From the NCBI GenBank assembly GCA_944548615.1, contig OX155951.1:21092648-21156647 (forward strand): a DNA stretch of 64,000 nucleotides. Direction: 5' to 3'. Under the pieces are notes generated by a model. It did not search any database. It worked only from the letters and a program-made list of their open reading frames with translations, and was not told the origin of the DNA. The position numbers were made by a program, and so were the translations under genes. Source of the stretch: Micropterix aruncella. Its lineage: Eukaryota > Arthropoda > Insecta > Lepidoptera > Micropterigidae. Within the stretch, counting starts at the first letter, position 1. Each line of letters starts with the position of its first letter. Below are positions 1 to 35,383 of the stretch, one piece after another.

Positions 1-884
1 ATACTAATATGTTGGTGCACGCATACTGTATAATGGTGGCTTATTCAATGAAGGCAACTTTTTTCGCATATAATTACGTAATTGCATAAATATGGAGATC
101 GGCCGTCCACGAATTGTCGCAGCGGAAAAACCACCAATCGGTGGTTTTAGCATTTCAGCAGTTAAACAAAGGACACTTCAGGAGAAAAATGCAAAGATGC
201 TGCAGATTTGTTCAATTCAAACTTCTCATGCGCGGTCCTACCTATAAAAGTATAGAATGAAACAAGAATAGTGGAGTCAATAAATTTATTACGTAACATC
301 AAAACTATACTAGGTATTTATGGCAACTCAACATTAACTTAATCAAAATAGTCATATCAAAAATATTTCTTAAAAGAATTATTTTTATTAAATTCTTCTA
401 ATGCAATATTATTTCTTGTACAATACTTATCAAGCCCGTTAAAAAAAATGTAAATACTGATTTTGAGAGATACACAGATAAAACTTAAACTTTAAAAAGG
501 CACATGGGTAAGACACTGGTTTATCGTAGTCACAATTGACCATAAAGAGGACGGCTATAGCAAATCAAAATCATATATGACATATTTGAATTGAAGAACT
601 GAAGTAATCTTAGACATCAGTAATCAGTAGTTATTCTTCTATAGGATATCATCGAATCAAATTGATAAAGAATACAGATTTTCAATTTTAGGTTATCGGT
701 CGCATTAGCATCCTCTTAAAGCTGTGTCGAGATTCGCTGTTCAAAATACTGTTATCGCTAAATACTATATATTTATGACACATACCATAATCACCTACTC
801 ACAGAATACGTAGAAAGAAGAACTTTCATGGAAGAAACGAGATAACCGTAAAAATCACCATATTTTTAAAGCTCGGCTTGCATT
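1..884. other. 3' flank of gbb
   Basis: AT-rich sequence downstream of the gbb stop codon. It would contain the gbb 3' UTR. Possible AATAAA signals on the minus strand lie near 285-290 and 385-390, but I cannot tell which is used. I see no gene here. Confidence 0.4.
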
Positions 885-21365
<20,481 letters not shown>

Positions 21366-22136
21366 CGTTTTGTTTACATTAAAAACGACGCTAGAAACGC
21401 GCACCGCCGCACGAGTGGCCAGGCGTCCGTCAAACTCGGACAACCGCGGCGAATGGTCAAGCTGGTCAAGCAAACAGCAAAATCACACGGACGAACGAAT
21501 CGAATTATAAATTCAATGAGCGGACGCTGCTTCGGCGATGTTAAAAACTTGCTCGACACGCTATCCAGCGCAAATACGCAAAGAAAAATAAACGCGATCT
21601 ATCTCATTTTGAAATATGTCAGTTTCGCCGCCATTAAAAAATGTGGCCAATTTCCTGTGCAATGAAGTGCCTCCCATTATTAAATTATTATATTTGGTGC
21701 TTCCTCTGACAGGCGTTATTTTTTTCTAATTTAATGAATGTGAATATACGATTTCATTTGTGTTTATCTTATTATTTATTTATTTATAAAAAAATCATGA
21801 ATTTTCATAACATATATCAATATAGGTAATATGAAACCGGAAACACCATATCCGAGTCATTCAAGCGCCTTTTACTGATCATATAAATAGGGCCTTTACC
21901 CACGATAATTTTCTTTATCTTATAACAGGCTTCTTCAATTACAATAAATATTTATAATTTGCTTAAATATAAACATTAAATAGGCGAAAAGATTCTCTTT
22001 CGATAAAGTGATAAATTTCCCGGTCTTCTTATTTGCAAAAGTCAGCGGTTCTTAACCTTTTAAACGTAAATCCCTAATCACAAAAATAAAACAAAGCAAA
22101 GCGGGAAACGACACATATTTATTTTTTAAAACGAAT
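21366..22136. other. gbb 5' flank / Cwc15 3' flank
   Basis: Intergenic region between two minus-strand genes. The gbb-proximal 300 bp is moderately GC-rich and presumably holds the promoter and 5' UTR. The rest is AT-rich. The gbb start codon has an A at -3. No TATA box position can be defended. Confidence 0.4.
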
Positions 22137-25100
22137 TTATTTAATATATTTTTCCATGAATTTCCTGTGAAAATCGGATCGGAGAGAGTCGTTGATGAAA
22201 GTGTTGGGTTTCTTTTCTGGCTCAGAGCGTGCACAGTTTTTGAAGACGACATCGTCATCCCATCTTCGCTTCACCTGAAAAAGATGTAAAACAATAATAA
22301 GAAAATAAAAGTGATATTGCAATGAGCGATTAGGAATGTTAACACGTTCGCTGCGGACTGTTTAATCAGTTTCCGTTTCCATGCCACCACACATTTTTTT
22401 TCACCTATCCAAGTATTGACCACGCTCAACGCTGCTTAACTTCGGTAACAACAAGGAGAATTGGTGTCAACGTGGCTTCGGACGTTATTATATTTAATAC
22501 TATAGTTGCAAATAGGAATGGAAGGGAAACTATGAAGACATAAATTAAATACTATCAGAGTAAAATTATAGAATATCCTGAAAACGACAACTATCGCGGT
22601 TGACATTATAAATGTAAATACATACATTTTTGACACCTTGCAGCCAGAGCCGGTCTGGATCCTTTTCTACCTCCCATCTGCCTTTTTACACAACTGCCCA
22701 GCAAAAAAGGACCCGATTTAGAGGTGTTTGGTATCGTGAGAATCGTGATGTCATCCGAAGTGTCATAGGATACCTTAACTATCCAAATATCAAGTAGTTG
22801 TCTAAATGTCCAAATGTCAATACATTAAAATAAATATATCGTGTTTAGTTTCAAATGAAAAATCAGATCGAGTATATTCCAAAAATATACATGTATCTAC
22901 ATGGATAAATCATAAACCACAAATATTTCATAATAAACTGTAATAAAAATAATTATAAATACAATAGTTTACTTTCTGTAAGGGCAGTCGTGTTTTTATT
23001 CTTTTTTAATATATTTACTTGTTAATGCAATGTTATCATTGATATGAACTATGACCACACTCTTAATTGATGCTGGATATGGATACACCGCTATAATGAC
23101 TATACTCGCAGCTGGCAGAGAACATGCTAATATATGTAAAACTAACCTTCAAATCTGCCTTTTGGGTGCCTCCAGCGTAATTGAGCAAAGGATTTCCCGA
23201 AAGAATGTTTTCCATTCTGATCCTCTCGTCTTCTAGTTTCTTTTCTGCGTCCTGAAACAACAACAAATTATCGTTACTTAACCCTTCAGGCCTCGGTCCC
23301 GAAATTGACAAGTTGATGTCCCAAAAATTTTTAGTAAAAATTAGTAAAAAAAATGATCTATGACACTGTCTCACCAAAACTTTAATTACTGCCAAACCAC
23401 TGTACCCATAATTAAAATAAAACATATTAACATAATAAAACATGATAAAATAAAACAAATTAAATTAAAATTAAATTAAAACGGGGCCGTCACGCTGAAT
23501 CGTGTTTTGGCCGATATCGGCCAATCGGGGCTCTAGGGGTTATTGTACATGCACATGTTAAACAGGTATAACACTAACAGCAGTGTAGGTTTTTATTTTG
23601 GGAGTAATTTAAAAAGACATCTCAAAATTTTGGAAGAAGTTCAAATGCATGGATTCTTGCCCGAGATCTTGCCCAAGTACCTAATACCTTTGCTATACTG
23701 AAAACGCGATTAATATCAACACCCCAATGAAAACCTGCCAATTTCACCTTTTACAATTGCCACGGTTAAAAACTAATTCATCCAGAAATGGAGTACTCAC
23801 ATGCTGCTGTGAGCTTTACAACGCCCTCTTAAATAGTATTGATATATTTAATAATTCCATAACCACTTACAAATACTTTGTAAATAAAACCCTAGCCAAT
23901 ACAAAAACTGTATTTTTTTTGCTGTTTTATTCCAGATTGTTACTATTATTATACTTATATACGCTATTATTACTAATATATGCATGTTTTCACCACACCC
24001 ACACACTCAACACACTCACAAACACACAGACATATATCCTAAACGCAAGCCTTTTATGTAGTAATAAAATTTTAGGTATTTTAGTTTTAAAGTAGTTAAA
24101 CGTTAATTTCTGTAATTTCATTGAAATCCGTAATCGGTTTTATTTTCAAGTGATCTATAGTTTAATAATATAATTTAATGTGTTATTAATACTGTGTGAT
24201 TTCTAAATAAAGAATAAAGAATAACAAAATCACAAAAAAAACATCCCCACATACTATTTTAAAATAAAGTACATATGCATACGGTATCCCTATTACAAAG
24301 ACTCGCGATCCAATAGCTTTTGACGAGTGAAAAGCAAGAATTGTTTTAACTGCATTATGAACACTGTCGCTATAGCAACGTAATGGAAAACATATGAAAA
24401 CAAAAAAAACACCTAACAATAAGAAATGACAAAAAGTCAAAGCGGCCAGTTGAAAGTCAAAGTACAAGTTCAAAGTGGACCTAAAGACCTAATATGAATA
24501 ACTATCTAGCCCAACCATATTACCTTCTTAGCCTGCTCAACGGCACGTTCCTTCTTGATGCGGTTCAACTCGGCTAGGAGCGCAGCGGTGTCATCATCCG
24601 AATCATCGGAATCCGAAGAGTCGCCTTCGAGTGGATCATCAGCGTCCAAGCTGGCGGCGGGAACTTGATCCGTCTTCGGTCTCTTTGTCACGGGTTCCGG
24701 CGCTCTTCTGTTGGCACCGATTGCGAGTTTGGCATCCTTGGCGAGTTCGCGCTCCTCCAAGTCTTTTCTGAAATCGCGGCTGTGGAGTTCATCTGTAGTG
24801 CCTTGGCCTTGCTCTCTGAAAACATTAACAAGTGAAAGTTCTCAAATTTCGCATTAGAAATGTGGCTCAGTAGTCTAAATTATATGGAGGGAAAAAATGT
24901 AGATAAGGGTCAAGAAAAGTATGCTGTTGTTAGCTATAAACGCTAAGAAAGACAGAAAGACCTTGGTATAACGATAACAGACAACTTGAAATGAGTAAAC
25001 CATATTGAAAACATCGTAAAACAGGCAAACTCACTTCTATATTTGGTAAAGAAAGCTTTTCAAGTATTGACGATACCGACATTTCTAAAAATTTACAAAA

Positions 25101-28100
25101 CCTACATTCGTCCTCTGATCGAGTATGGTTTTCAAATCTGGAATCCTCATTTTGCCAAGGACATCAACCTGCTTGAAAGTATACAACTTAGAGCGACAAA
25201 ACTGCCAAAAACCCTAAGAAAAACACCCTATGAACATAGATTAAAAATCCTCAAACTGACAACTCTGGAGCAAAGGAGACACAGAGGAGATCTCATAGAG
25301 ACATACAAAATACTGAGGCAACACTACGACTGCCCAGAGTCGGAAAGCATGTTTGTGTTCAATTCAAACCATCACTTAAGAGGTCACAGCCTGAAACTCA
25401 ACGTTACAAGCTTTTCAACTGAAGCAAGGAAGCACTTCTTGACAAACAGATTCGTGAACAGCTGGAATAAACTGCCCGAGGAAGTTATTGAAGCACCAAC
25501 CATAAACGCATTCAAAAAGACTTTATATATTTAAAAAATGATATATAAAAGAAAAAATCTGTTGTGTCACCCCAAGACTTTCCTGACTAGTATCCGGGGA
25601 GGTGCGAAAAAACAGCGACATTTTTTACTCTAGTACCCCTAATTTTCCCCAACCGTAGGTCGTAGAGACCCAAGATTCTAGTCAGTAAAGTCTTTGGGTG
25701 ACGAAACCGATTCAATAATGGATAGAGAAGCCTCATTATCATGTTAAAATTTATTCAGTTAAAAAACTTTTTCAAAATGCTTTGCTGTTGAAAAAGTAGT
25801 TTACAAATATGTATGGCAGGTACCCCAAATATGTATGGCAGGTACCCCAACCGTAGATCGTACAGACCCGAAAATCAACTGGACTATTCACACTGACCAT
25901 ACCTATCGATTGGAGAAAGAAATTTTGAAAGCGGGGACAATATGTAATCAAGGTTCCCCAAATTTGTATGGCAGGTACCCCAAACGTTGGTCGTAAGTAC
26001 CCCAAAAACTAATAGGTTCTTCCGATGGTTAACAGAAGCTTCTATGCCAAATTTTAACTTAGACAGATTAAGCGTCTGGGCGCTATCGCGGAAACAATTT
26101 TTTCGCCGGGAACCCCAAATTTGTATGGGAGGTACCACAACCGTAGGGCGTAGGGACTCCAAAAACTAATGGGTTCCTCCGACGGTTAACAGAAGCTTAT
26201 ATACCAAATTTCAGCTCAATCCGATTAAGCGTCTGGGCGCTATCGTGGAAGAATACATACATACAGACATACAGACATACATACAGACAGAGATCGGTCT
26301 GGAAATAGTCTCAATCGTCTCAGGGAGTCTCAAAATATATATTCCCATCTTCATCTCAAAATTTTTTTTTAGCGCGATCACAATACTTTCCTTTCCGATA
26401 GGTCGTCAGGAAAGTAAAAAAAGGAAACAGCAACACCAGTGAATTTAATAGATACGAACACAGCGTTAAGCTGCTAGTTCATCAATAAATAATAATAATA
26501 ATAAACCTAGTAAGTGGTACAGTGTGACTGTTAAAAATAAAATAATATGATGACAACTCCAAAGTAAGCATTGCCCTCATAATCAAAACAACTAAGACCT
26601 GTTTCAACCAATATAGTGAGCACCTGCTTACTAAAGAAGCAGAAAAATAACATAAAAACTTATCTTAAGGGAATGAAGGGCAAGGTATGCCGTAGACATA
26701 AAACTTTACATCTACTCTTTATTACTAGTCACATCACAGTCGTGCAACATAGATCGTATATAAACAAGCTTAAGATGACCAGTAGGCTCAAAAATGTATG
26801 TATTTATTTATTCTATTTCACCTACATATATACAGTTTTACATGTTTGCATTACAATACAACAAATGACGCTTTAGAAAGAATTGTCAGAGAGAAAGCAT
26901 TCTCAGTCAAAAATATGGTTTGGAATTATTATCTCATTTACTGATAGGAGATAAGGAGAAAGTGGTGCCTGATGCGCTTGGTAGTTTGTGTTCTTGACAT
27001 TAACTCTGACTCAGGTATACAGGCTTTAGTGAATGTTATAAAATAACCATTAGCTTCATTAAGGTCGTTAATAGAATCAGGGATGCAGTTCGACTGTTGT
27101 GAATTGTTGAAGATTGTTTACAGGTTTTTAGTGTAGATTATATTATTGTTAATTTTAGAGGTTTTGGCTCAATGATAAGCAGCTGTGACTATTTTTAGGA
27201 GTTGATGTCTCTTTCCACCATCGTGCAATTTAAATCTTCAGTGAGCCATTAATGTGAAAAATTTCGTTTCGTAAAGTAGGTTTTACCGGGTGCATGCTTA
27301 GTGAACACTTCTCATATTACTTTATTGTAGGCTGTGCTATTATCATCGATGGGCTCGTTTTCGGAGATTGTTAGCCAATTTATAGCCGCCAAGTCTCCTA
27401 TAAGTATTGCAGGATCAATGAGATGGAAAGGATGAGAAACAATTTTCCTGCGGATAAGTTTGGGTTTCGTATTCGGAGACAGCGAGAGGAGGCAATGGTC
27501 AGTAATATGCTCAGGTGGGTGAATGACTTCGCATTTTAAAATTATCTCACGATTATTGGTAGGTATAAATTACATCGATTGAGGTAGAGACCGACTGAGC
27601 CCACACACGCAACGTATGCAACGCATTATGACACCAGAATCCTTGAATTTGAGTGGAAACATCTGATTTAGAAACATACTAATCATACACAATGCTGTCA
27701 CTCGCGTCCCAAACAACGAAAAGCAGTATTCTTTGAGAAAAAACTCTCCATCGCTATGGACTGATCCAGTATCGTAATCTGTTTTTACGTCAATTTTGGC
27801 GGTGGCGTAGTAATAGGAGCAATAGCACACGTCTCTTCCGGTCCCAGACTATACTAGGTACATTATACTACAACACTCTTCGCCGACTGCAGCGTCGTAG
27901 TAACGTTGCGGCACCGCACCGTGCGCCGTACGCCGTGTGTACGCCCATACAGCGAAATCTTTTCGGTGCGGCACCGCGTCGTGTGGCCCGGCGCCGACAC
28001 AACGGCGCATTCGGAAGTACATAAAGAATCGTTCTTCATCATATTCCAATTTCTGCATTAATGTATGACTCTCTTTTCTCTTTGTCTATTTATCTCATGA

Positions 28101-28708
28101 ATCCAATATCTTCTTTTCTTAACTTTTTATTTTATTTTTGTGGTGTACATATTTATTTAAAAATAACAAACTGATTAAATCATTCTCAAACTCTCTCAGA
28201 ATCAGAAAATATATTGTACCGCAATACAAGTGCACCTTCAGAGAAGTGTCAGCAGCTTCTGATGTCATACAATGCATATGTGGGAGATGTGTGCATAGCA
28301 ACGTGGGAGCATTGCATCGTATACGCTGCGTACAAGGGCTGAGTCTGTCTCTACCCTCAGGCTTATTTTTCCGTCAACTGCACTGGTCGCTTCACCTTTA
28401 ACTTGCTCTGTCTGGAATGACACCTGCATACTTATAATCCTGTAAGAGACACGCAAACGAAGTGGAAGGAATGTTGGGAGACACCCTTACAAAATTTACA
28501 ATAATAATGATCTGGGCAGATGTCAAAATCTATGACTGATGATGCATCAAATATGTATAATCGTGTCGATCGCCTACCTGAACTTGAGTTTTGTGTGTCC
28601 TGGGAGGTCCCTGCTTGAATACTGCCTTGATATAGCACTCAAATCCTTTTCCCCGCGTCCCGATCCGCCGCGAGCAGGATCGAAGGTTGGACGAGCGGCT
28701 GTGGTCAT
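22137..28708 (-). CDS. Cwc15: Spliceosome-associated protein CWC15 homologue (4 exons, 221 aa)
   Basis: Component of the Prp19-associated catalytic spliceosome in the nucleus. Exons on the minus strand are 28708-28578, 24815-24524, 23251-23147 and 22274-22137, 666 nt in total with phase closing. The N-terminus [15 protein letters not shown] and [16 protein letters not shown] is the conserved CWC15 start. A middle stretch has [14 protein letters not shown] followed by an acidic serine run and [19 protein letters not shown]. The C-terminus has [13 protein letters not shown] and [17 protein letters not shown], ending KFMEKYIK. Length matches the family (about 220-230 aa). The start codon faces the plus-strand Aktip gene about 545 bp away, so the two probably share a bidirectional promoter region. 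Intron 1 (3.8 kb) holds retrotransposon and satellite-like repeats. Confidence 0.96.
23278..23542. mobile_element. TTAA MITE, copy 1
   Basis: Begins TTAACCCTTCAGGCCTCGG and ends GGCTCTAGGGGTTA. It contains the palindrome GGCCGATATCGGCC near its right end. It is strongly similar over its full length to 49279-49545. It lies in Cwc15 intron 2, close to exon 3. Confidence 0.75.
24950..25534 (+). pseudogene. Non-LTR retrotransposon RT C-terminal fragment (CR1/Jockey-like)
   Basis: The 163-residue open stretch at 25043-25534 contains [37 protein letters not shown] and [18 protein letters not shown], the usual C-terminal domain of CR1/Jockey-type reverse transcriptases. Just upstream, [11 protein letters not shown] and [10 protein letters not shown] continue it across a stop. 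The catalytic RT core is absent: 5'-truncated copy, antisense to Cwc15 in intron 1. Confidence 0.75.
25555..26425. repeat. Tandem-repeat block with short inverted ends
   Basis: Units of about 158 bp containing TTTGTATGGCAGGTACCCC, GGTTAACAGAAGCTT and GATTAAGCGTCTGGGCGC recur at about 25959 and 26117. Partial units lie at about 25640 and 25811-25850. A CATACAGA simple repeat follows. ACTTTCCTGAC near 25577 and its inverse near 26405 may be element ends. There is no coding content. Confidence 0.55.
26426..27580. other. Cwc15 intron 1, unassigned
   Basis: AT-rich intronic sequence. I see no recognisable gene, RNA or mobile element. Confidence 0.4.
27581..28360. mobile_element. Fold-back / TIR-like element
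   Basis: GAGGTAGAGACCGACTGAGC at 27581 is partly mirrored at 28335-28357 (the inverse reads GGGTAGAGACAGACTCAGCC). Looser similarity continues inward. The interior has a GC-rich stretch with two similar phrases, TGCGGCACCGCACCGTG and TGCGGCACCGCGTCGTG. No transposase is visible. It ends about 220 bp from Cwc15 exon 1. Confidence 0.45.
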
Positions 28709-29253
28709 TGTGAATCGATTTGATATTAACAAATTAAGGAATACAAATTATAATCATCAATTATTCCGGTCAGCGCAATCCAAAATATTAATTAACTCCA
28801 CTTCCTTTTAGATTTCACAGATCTTCGATACAGCAGCCTGACTGACACAACAAACACGACATTGACGAAACGGAATCTGGATGTGTTCAGCTGGCAAGAA
28901 AACCCAAAAAGTCAGTCCATTCTGCTGATTTGATTGGCGTCAGCAAGTTTTGCATGAGAATCCGGTGTATAGATAGAAGTCCTGTGTAAGCGAATCCATA
29001 GATAAAAGAATATAAAAGCGAATCCGTAGGAACTGGTCCGAGTAGAATCAATCATAGATAAAAATATGTAGACGTCAATTTGCGTCAGTCTCCTGGAATG
29101 TGTCGCGAATTGTTTTTTAGTGTTTTTGTTATTGTTATCTAATTTATAGCCATTTTAATAGTTAATATGCAGTCCAAGTATTCGGTATGCATATTAAAAT
29201 GTTATAATATCGAAACCTTGAAAATAAATTGATGTGAACCTGCTTGCTTTTAG
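28709..29253. promoter_or_regulatory. Putative bidirectional promoter region, Cwc15 / Aktip
   Basis: The two genes are head to head with about 545 bp between the Cwc15 ATG and the first Aktip exon I recognise. No individual promoter element can be defended from the sequence, and a non-coding first exon of Aktip probably lies here. Confidence 0.4.
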
Positions 29254-29307
29254 AATGATGGCGAAGGAGAGTTCGTTCGTCAGGGTTCCTTTCGACGTAT
29301 CGTGTCA

Positions 29308-30614
29308 ATGGATTCCGAAAGGGACCAGCAATATAGTTCCTTACGATTAGCAACCGATAAAATGTCTAATTCGATTAGTTTGGAGACGGATAAACTGTAT
29401 TCTATATTTCATCAGGAATATGTCATCATGGCTGAATAGTGAGTAATTGGGCCCGATGGCGTTCCTTCGTCGACTAAAATCGGAATTAGTTTAAGCGAGC
29501 GAGACAGGCCAATACGTTAGAGCAGAATAAAACTCACTTTTCCAGCATAAAACTACCAACGAACACAAGCGACGTAGGTGAGGCTGGACACAGTGTTTTC
29601 AACCTAATTCAGATTATTTTATGTGCGGGAAAGAATGATCATTCATTTTACATTCTGCTGTAACGCACCGCTGTCTCGTTCGCATGAACTATTTTCCGAT
29701 ATTAGTTCACGAAGAAACGCAAGCAATCCCATTATGGGTTATAGCTTTGCTAATTATATGAGTTACCGTTTTATTTTTATTGCAGTAAAATGTTGCTAAG
29801 TGAAAACTTGCATGGTGTGTATGTTATACCGTCACATGAAAATTCTTTAGGTAATCTACATTTCATTTTACATCATTAATTCGAATCACTAATTAGTACC
29901 TATTCATCAGTTGCGGTATTTTTACAGTATGGTTTGGAGTAATATTCGTACGATGCGGCTTTTATGAAGGAGGCATATTCAGATTCACTTTAAATTTGCC
30001 CGAATCATTTCCGAATGGTCATCCGGTTAGTATTTTTTTTATTATTTTGAATTAACTATGTGTCTAATGCATGCATAATATCTTAATTTTGTTTTGAAGG
30101 AAGTCAAATTTCAATCAGCAATGTTTCACCCGGCGATAAACTCCGACACTGGAATTCTTAATATAACGGAGGTATTTCCAAAATGGGACAAAAGTGTGAA
30201 TCACTTGTGGCAGCTTTTAAAATATGTACACTGGATATTCCATAACATCAACTTCAAATACCCATACAATGCGGATGCACTGGAATTGTAAAATAATTTT
30301 CCATTTATTTTGTTTCTTCATCATTTGCAGTTTTTCTAATTTGCCCTGTTCTTTGTTTTAGATTTAAAACGAAGAGAAAGCAGTTTATCGATAAAGCGAA
30401 GGAATGTGTCATTACAAGTACAAATCATCTTTATGATGACCCACCCACTAGCGATAAGCATTATATTTCATTTTCACCTTTCGATCCAAATTTACACGAT
30501 GCCGTTAAAGGAGTTATGCTTAAACCAGCTAATTTATCATTTTCACATGGACTGTCCTGGCTGCAGCCCGGTTCATATCAACCCTTTTCCAAAAATGAAG
30601 AAAGCGATCCGTAA
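29308..30614 (+). CDS. Aktip: AKT-interacting protein / fused toes homologue, UEV domain (5 exons, 244 aa)
   Basis: Ubiquitin-conjugating-enzyme-like variant. Vertebrate AKTIP acts in the FTS-Hook-FHIP vesicle complex and binds AKT. Exons are 29308-29438, 29786-29850, 29928-30025, 30100-30287 and 30362-30614, 735 nt with phase closing. Diagnostic stretches are [79 protein letters not shown] and the tail [18 protein letters not shown]. The region corresponding to the E2 catalytic cysteine has none ([18 protein letters not shown]), as expected for this inactive family. The first coding exon is open back to an acceptor ending at 29253, so the start could lie upstream; MDSERDQQ at 29308 is the first in-frame ATG there. 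An out-of-frame ATG lies at 29255. An AATAAA overlaps the stop codon. Confidence 0.92.
29448..29731. mobile_element. Long-TIR MITE, copy 1 (Aktip intron 1)
   Basis: The left end, GGGCCCGATGGCGTTCC followed by a GACTAAAATCGG-type phrase, is mirrored at the right end (GAACTAATATCGG on the inverse). Similarity continues through GCGAGACAG to about 80 bp. The same family occurs at 48313-48611. It nearly fills Aktip intron 1. Confidence 0.7.
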
Positions 30615-30983
30615 TAAATACACGTTTTATTGTATTTGTTTGTTTTTTTTCCGCAATAGATTGCAAAAAAATAGGCGTAAGTGAAAAGCGGAAGCGGGCC
30701 TGTGTTCCCGACCACAGATTTATTAGTACCCGACCGATAATCTGGTTTCCGGTTTCCTCGAAAGTAGAGGACGGGAACGAGCGCTTAAGTCGACTTTTTG
30801 AACCGATTTGGTGCAGAACATTACGATCGCTAAAGGCCACCACACACAAATTATCTTTTCTTAATTTATTGAAATGCGAGACCGACGCGATTACTGTATT
30901 TCTTTACCTTGATTACGAAATTGTGAAACAATGAAGTCCAGTCTTTCATCCATATTTAATTTTCATTTCTAGGGAAGTAGCAC

Positions 30984-31402
30984 TAAACAGGGTTTGTTTT
31001 TATTAGTGAGAAGCAGACCAGTGGGTGATTTTGTATATGAAATTAATAAAGAAAAATAAAAAAAACAGTTTTTTTAAAATTTATTGATAATATGACTATT
31101 TTTCTAAGAAAGATTGTTTTGTTTTATTTCAAACTTGGTCAGGGAGGAAAAGCATCTTTTCAACTTTCTTATTATATACAGTATTTTTTCCCTCAGTAAG
31201 AAAGACCTAAACCAAAAAAATAAGATTTTCAGTTCATTTTTTTTAATGTCAAATAATATGATATAAATAAAAACTATGTACTTAACTATCCTAAAAAAAC
31301 ATTTTTAACGAAATGAGACCAAAAATAATATATATGCCCTTAAGAGTCAGTTTTATGTGTAAAATCACCCACTTGTCTGATCAATAAAAACTAACCCTGT
31401 AT
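30984..31402. mobile_element. MITE upstream of Polr2B
   Basis: AACAGGGTTTGTTTTTATT with AGTGGGTGATTTT at the left is mirrored at 31358-31402 (inverse TACAGGGTTAGTTTTTATT with AGTGGGTGATTTT). The interior is AT-rich and non-coding. A related single end lies at 52163-52225. It ends about 235 bp before the Polr2B start codon. Confidence 0.65.
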
Positions 31403-31582
31403 ACCTCGGTGCTGTACCAATAGAATAAACTATTGCGCAAGATGTCGCCAAATCAAACGATATGAGCTTGTGGAAGGCGGCCTTAATAAGTGGTTGTTGT
31501 GAATGATCGCTTGTTTTTGACATTTCAATTTCGTTCTGCGGCGTCGGCAACGCGAAGCGGGATTCGCCCGGATTTGCCGTAG

Positions 31583-35167
<3,585 letters not shown>

Positions 35168-35383
35168 GAATTTTTATAGAATAGGATCACTTTTATAAAT
35201 GAGATAAGTAAATAAAATTACATTTAAATTAAATGAATCTGTAATTATTTTTATAACAAAATATAAATGCGACTCCTTCGAAATTGAGAGAAAGAGGATA
35301 AAATTCTTAAAATACAAACATTTATCTTATAAGATAAATTATCATAGAAAAAGTTAAAAAGATCAATAAATAATGGTATTTCT
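35168..35383. other. Convergent 3' intergenic gap, Polr2B / Piezo
   Basis: Only 216 bp separate the two stop codons. The plus-strand AATAAA near 35210 serves Polr2B. I see no clear AATAAA for Piezo on the minus strand in this gap, so the transcripts may overlap. Confidence 0.6.

Noticed and set aside
21366..21473. Upstream in-frame start for gbb
   Set aside because: Starting at 21365 places a signal peptide at the N-terminus. The extra 36 residues show no family similarity.
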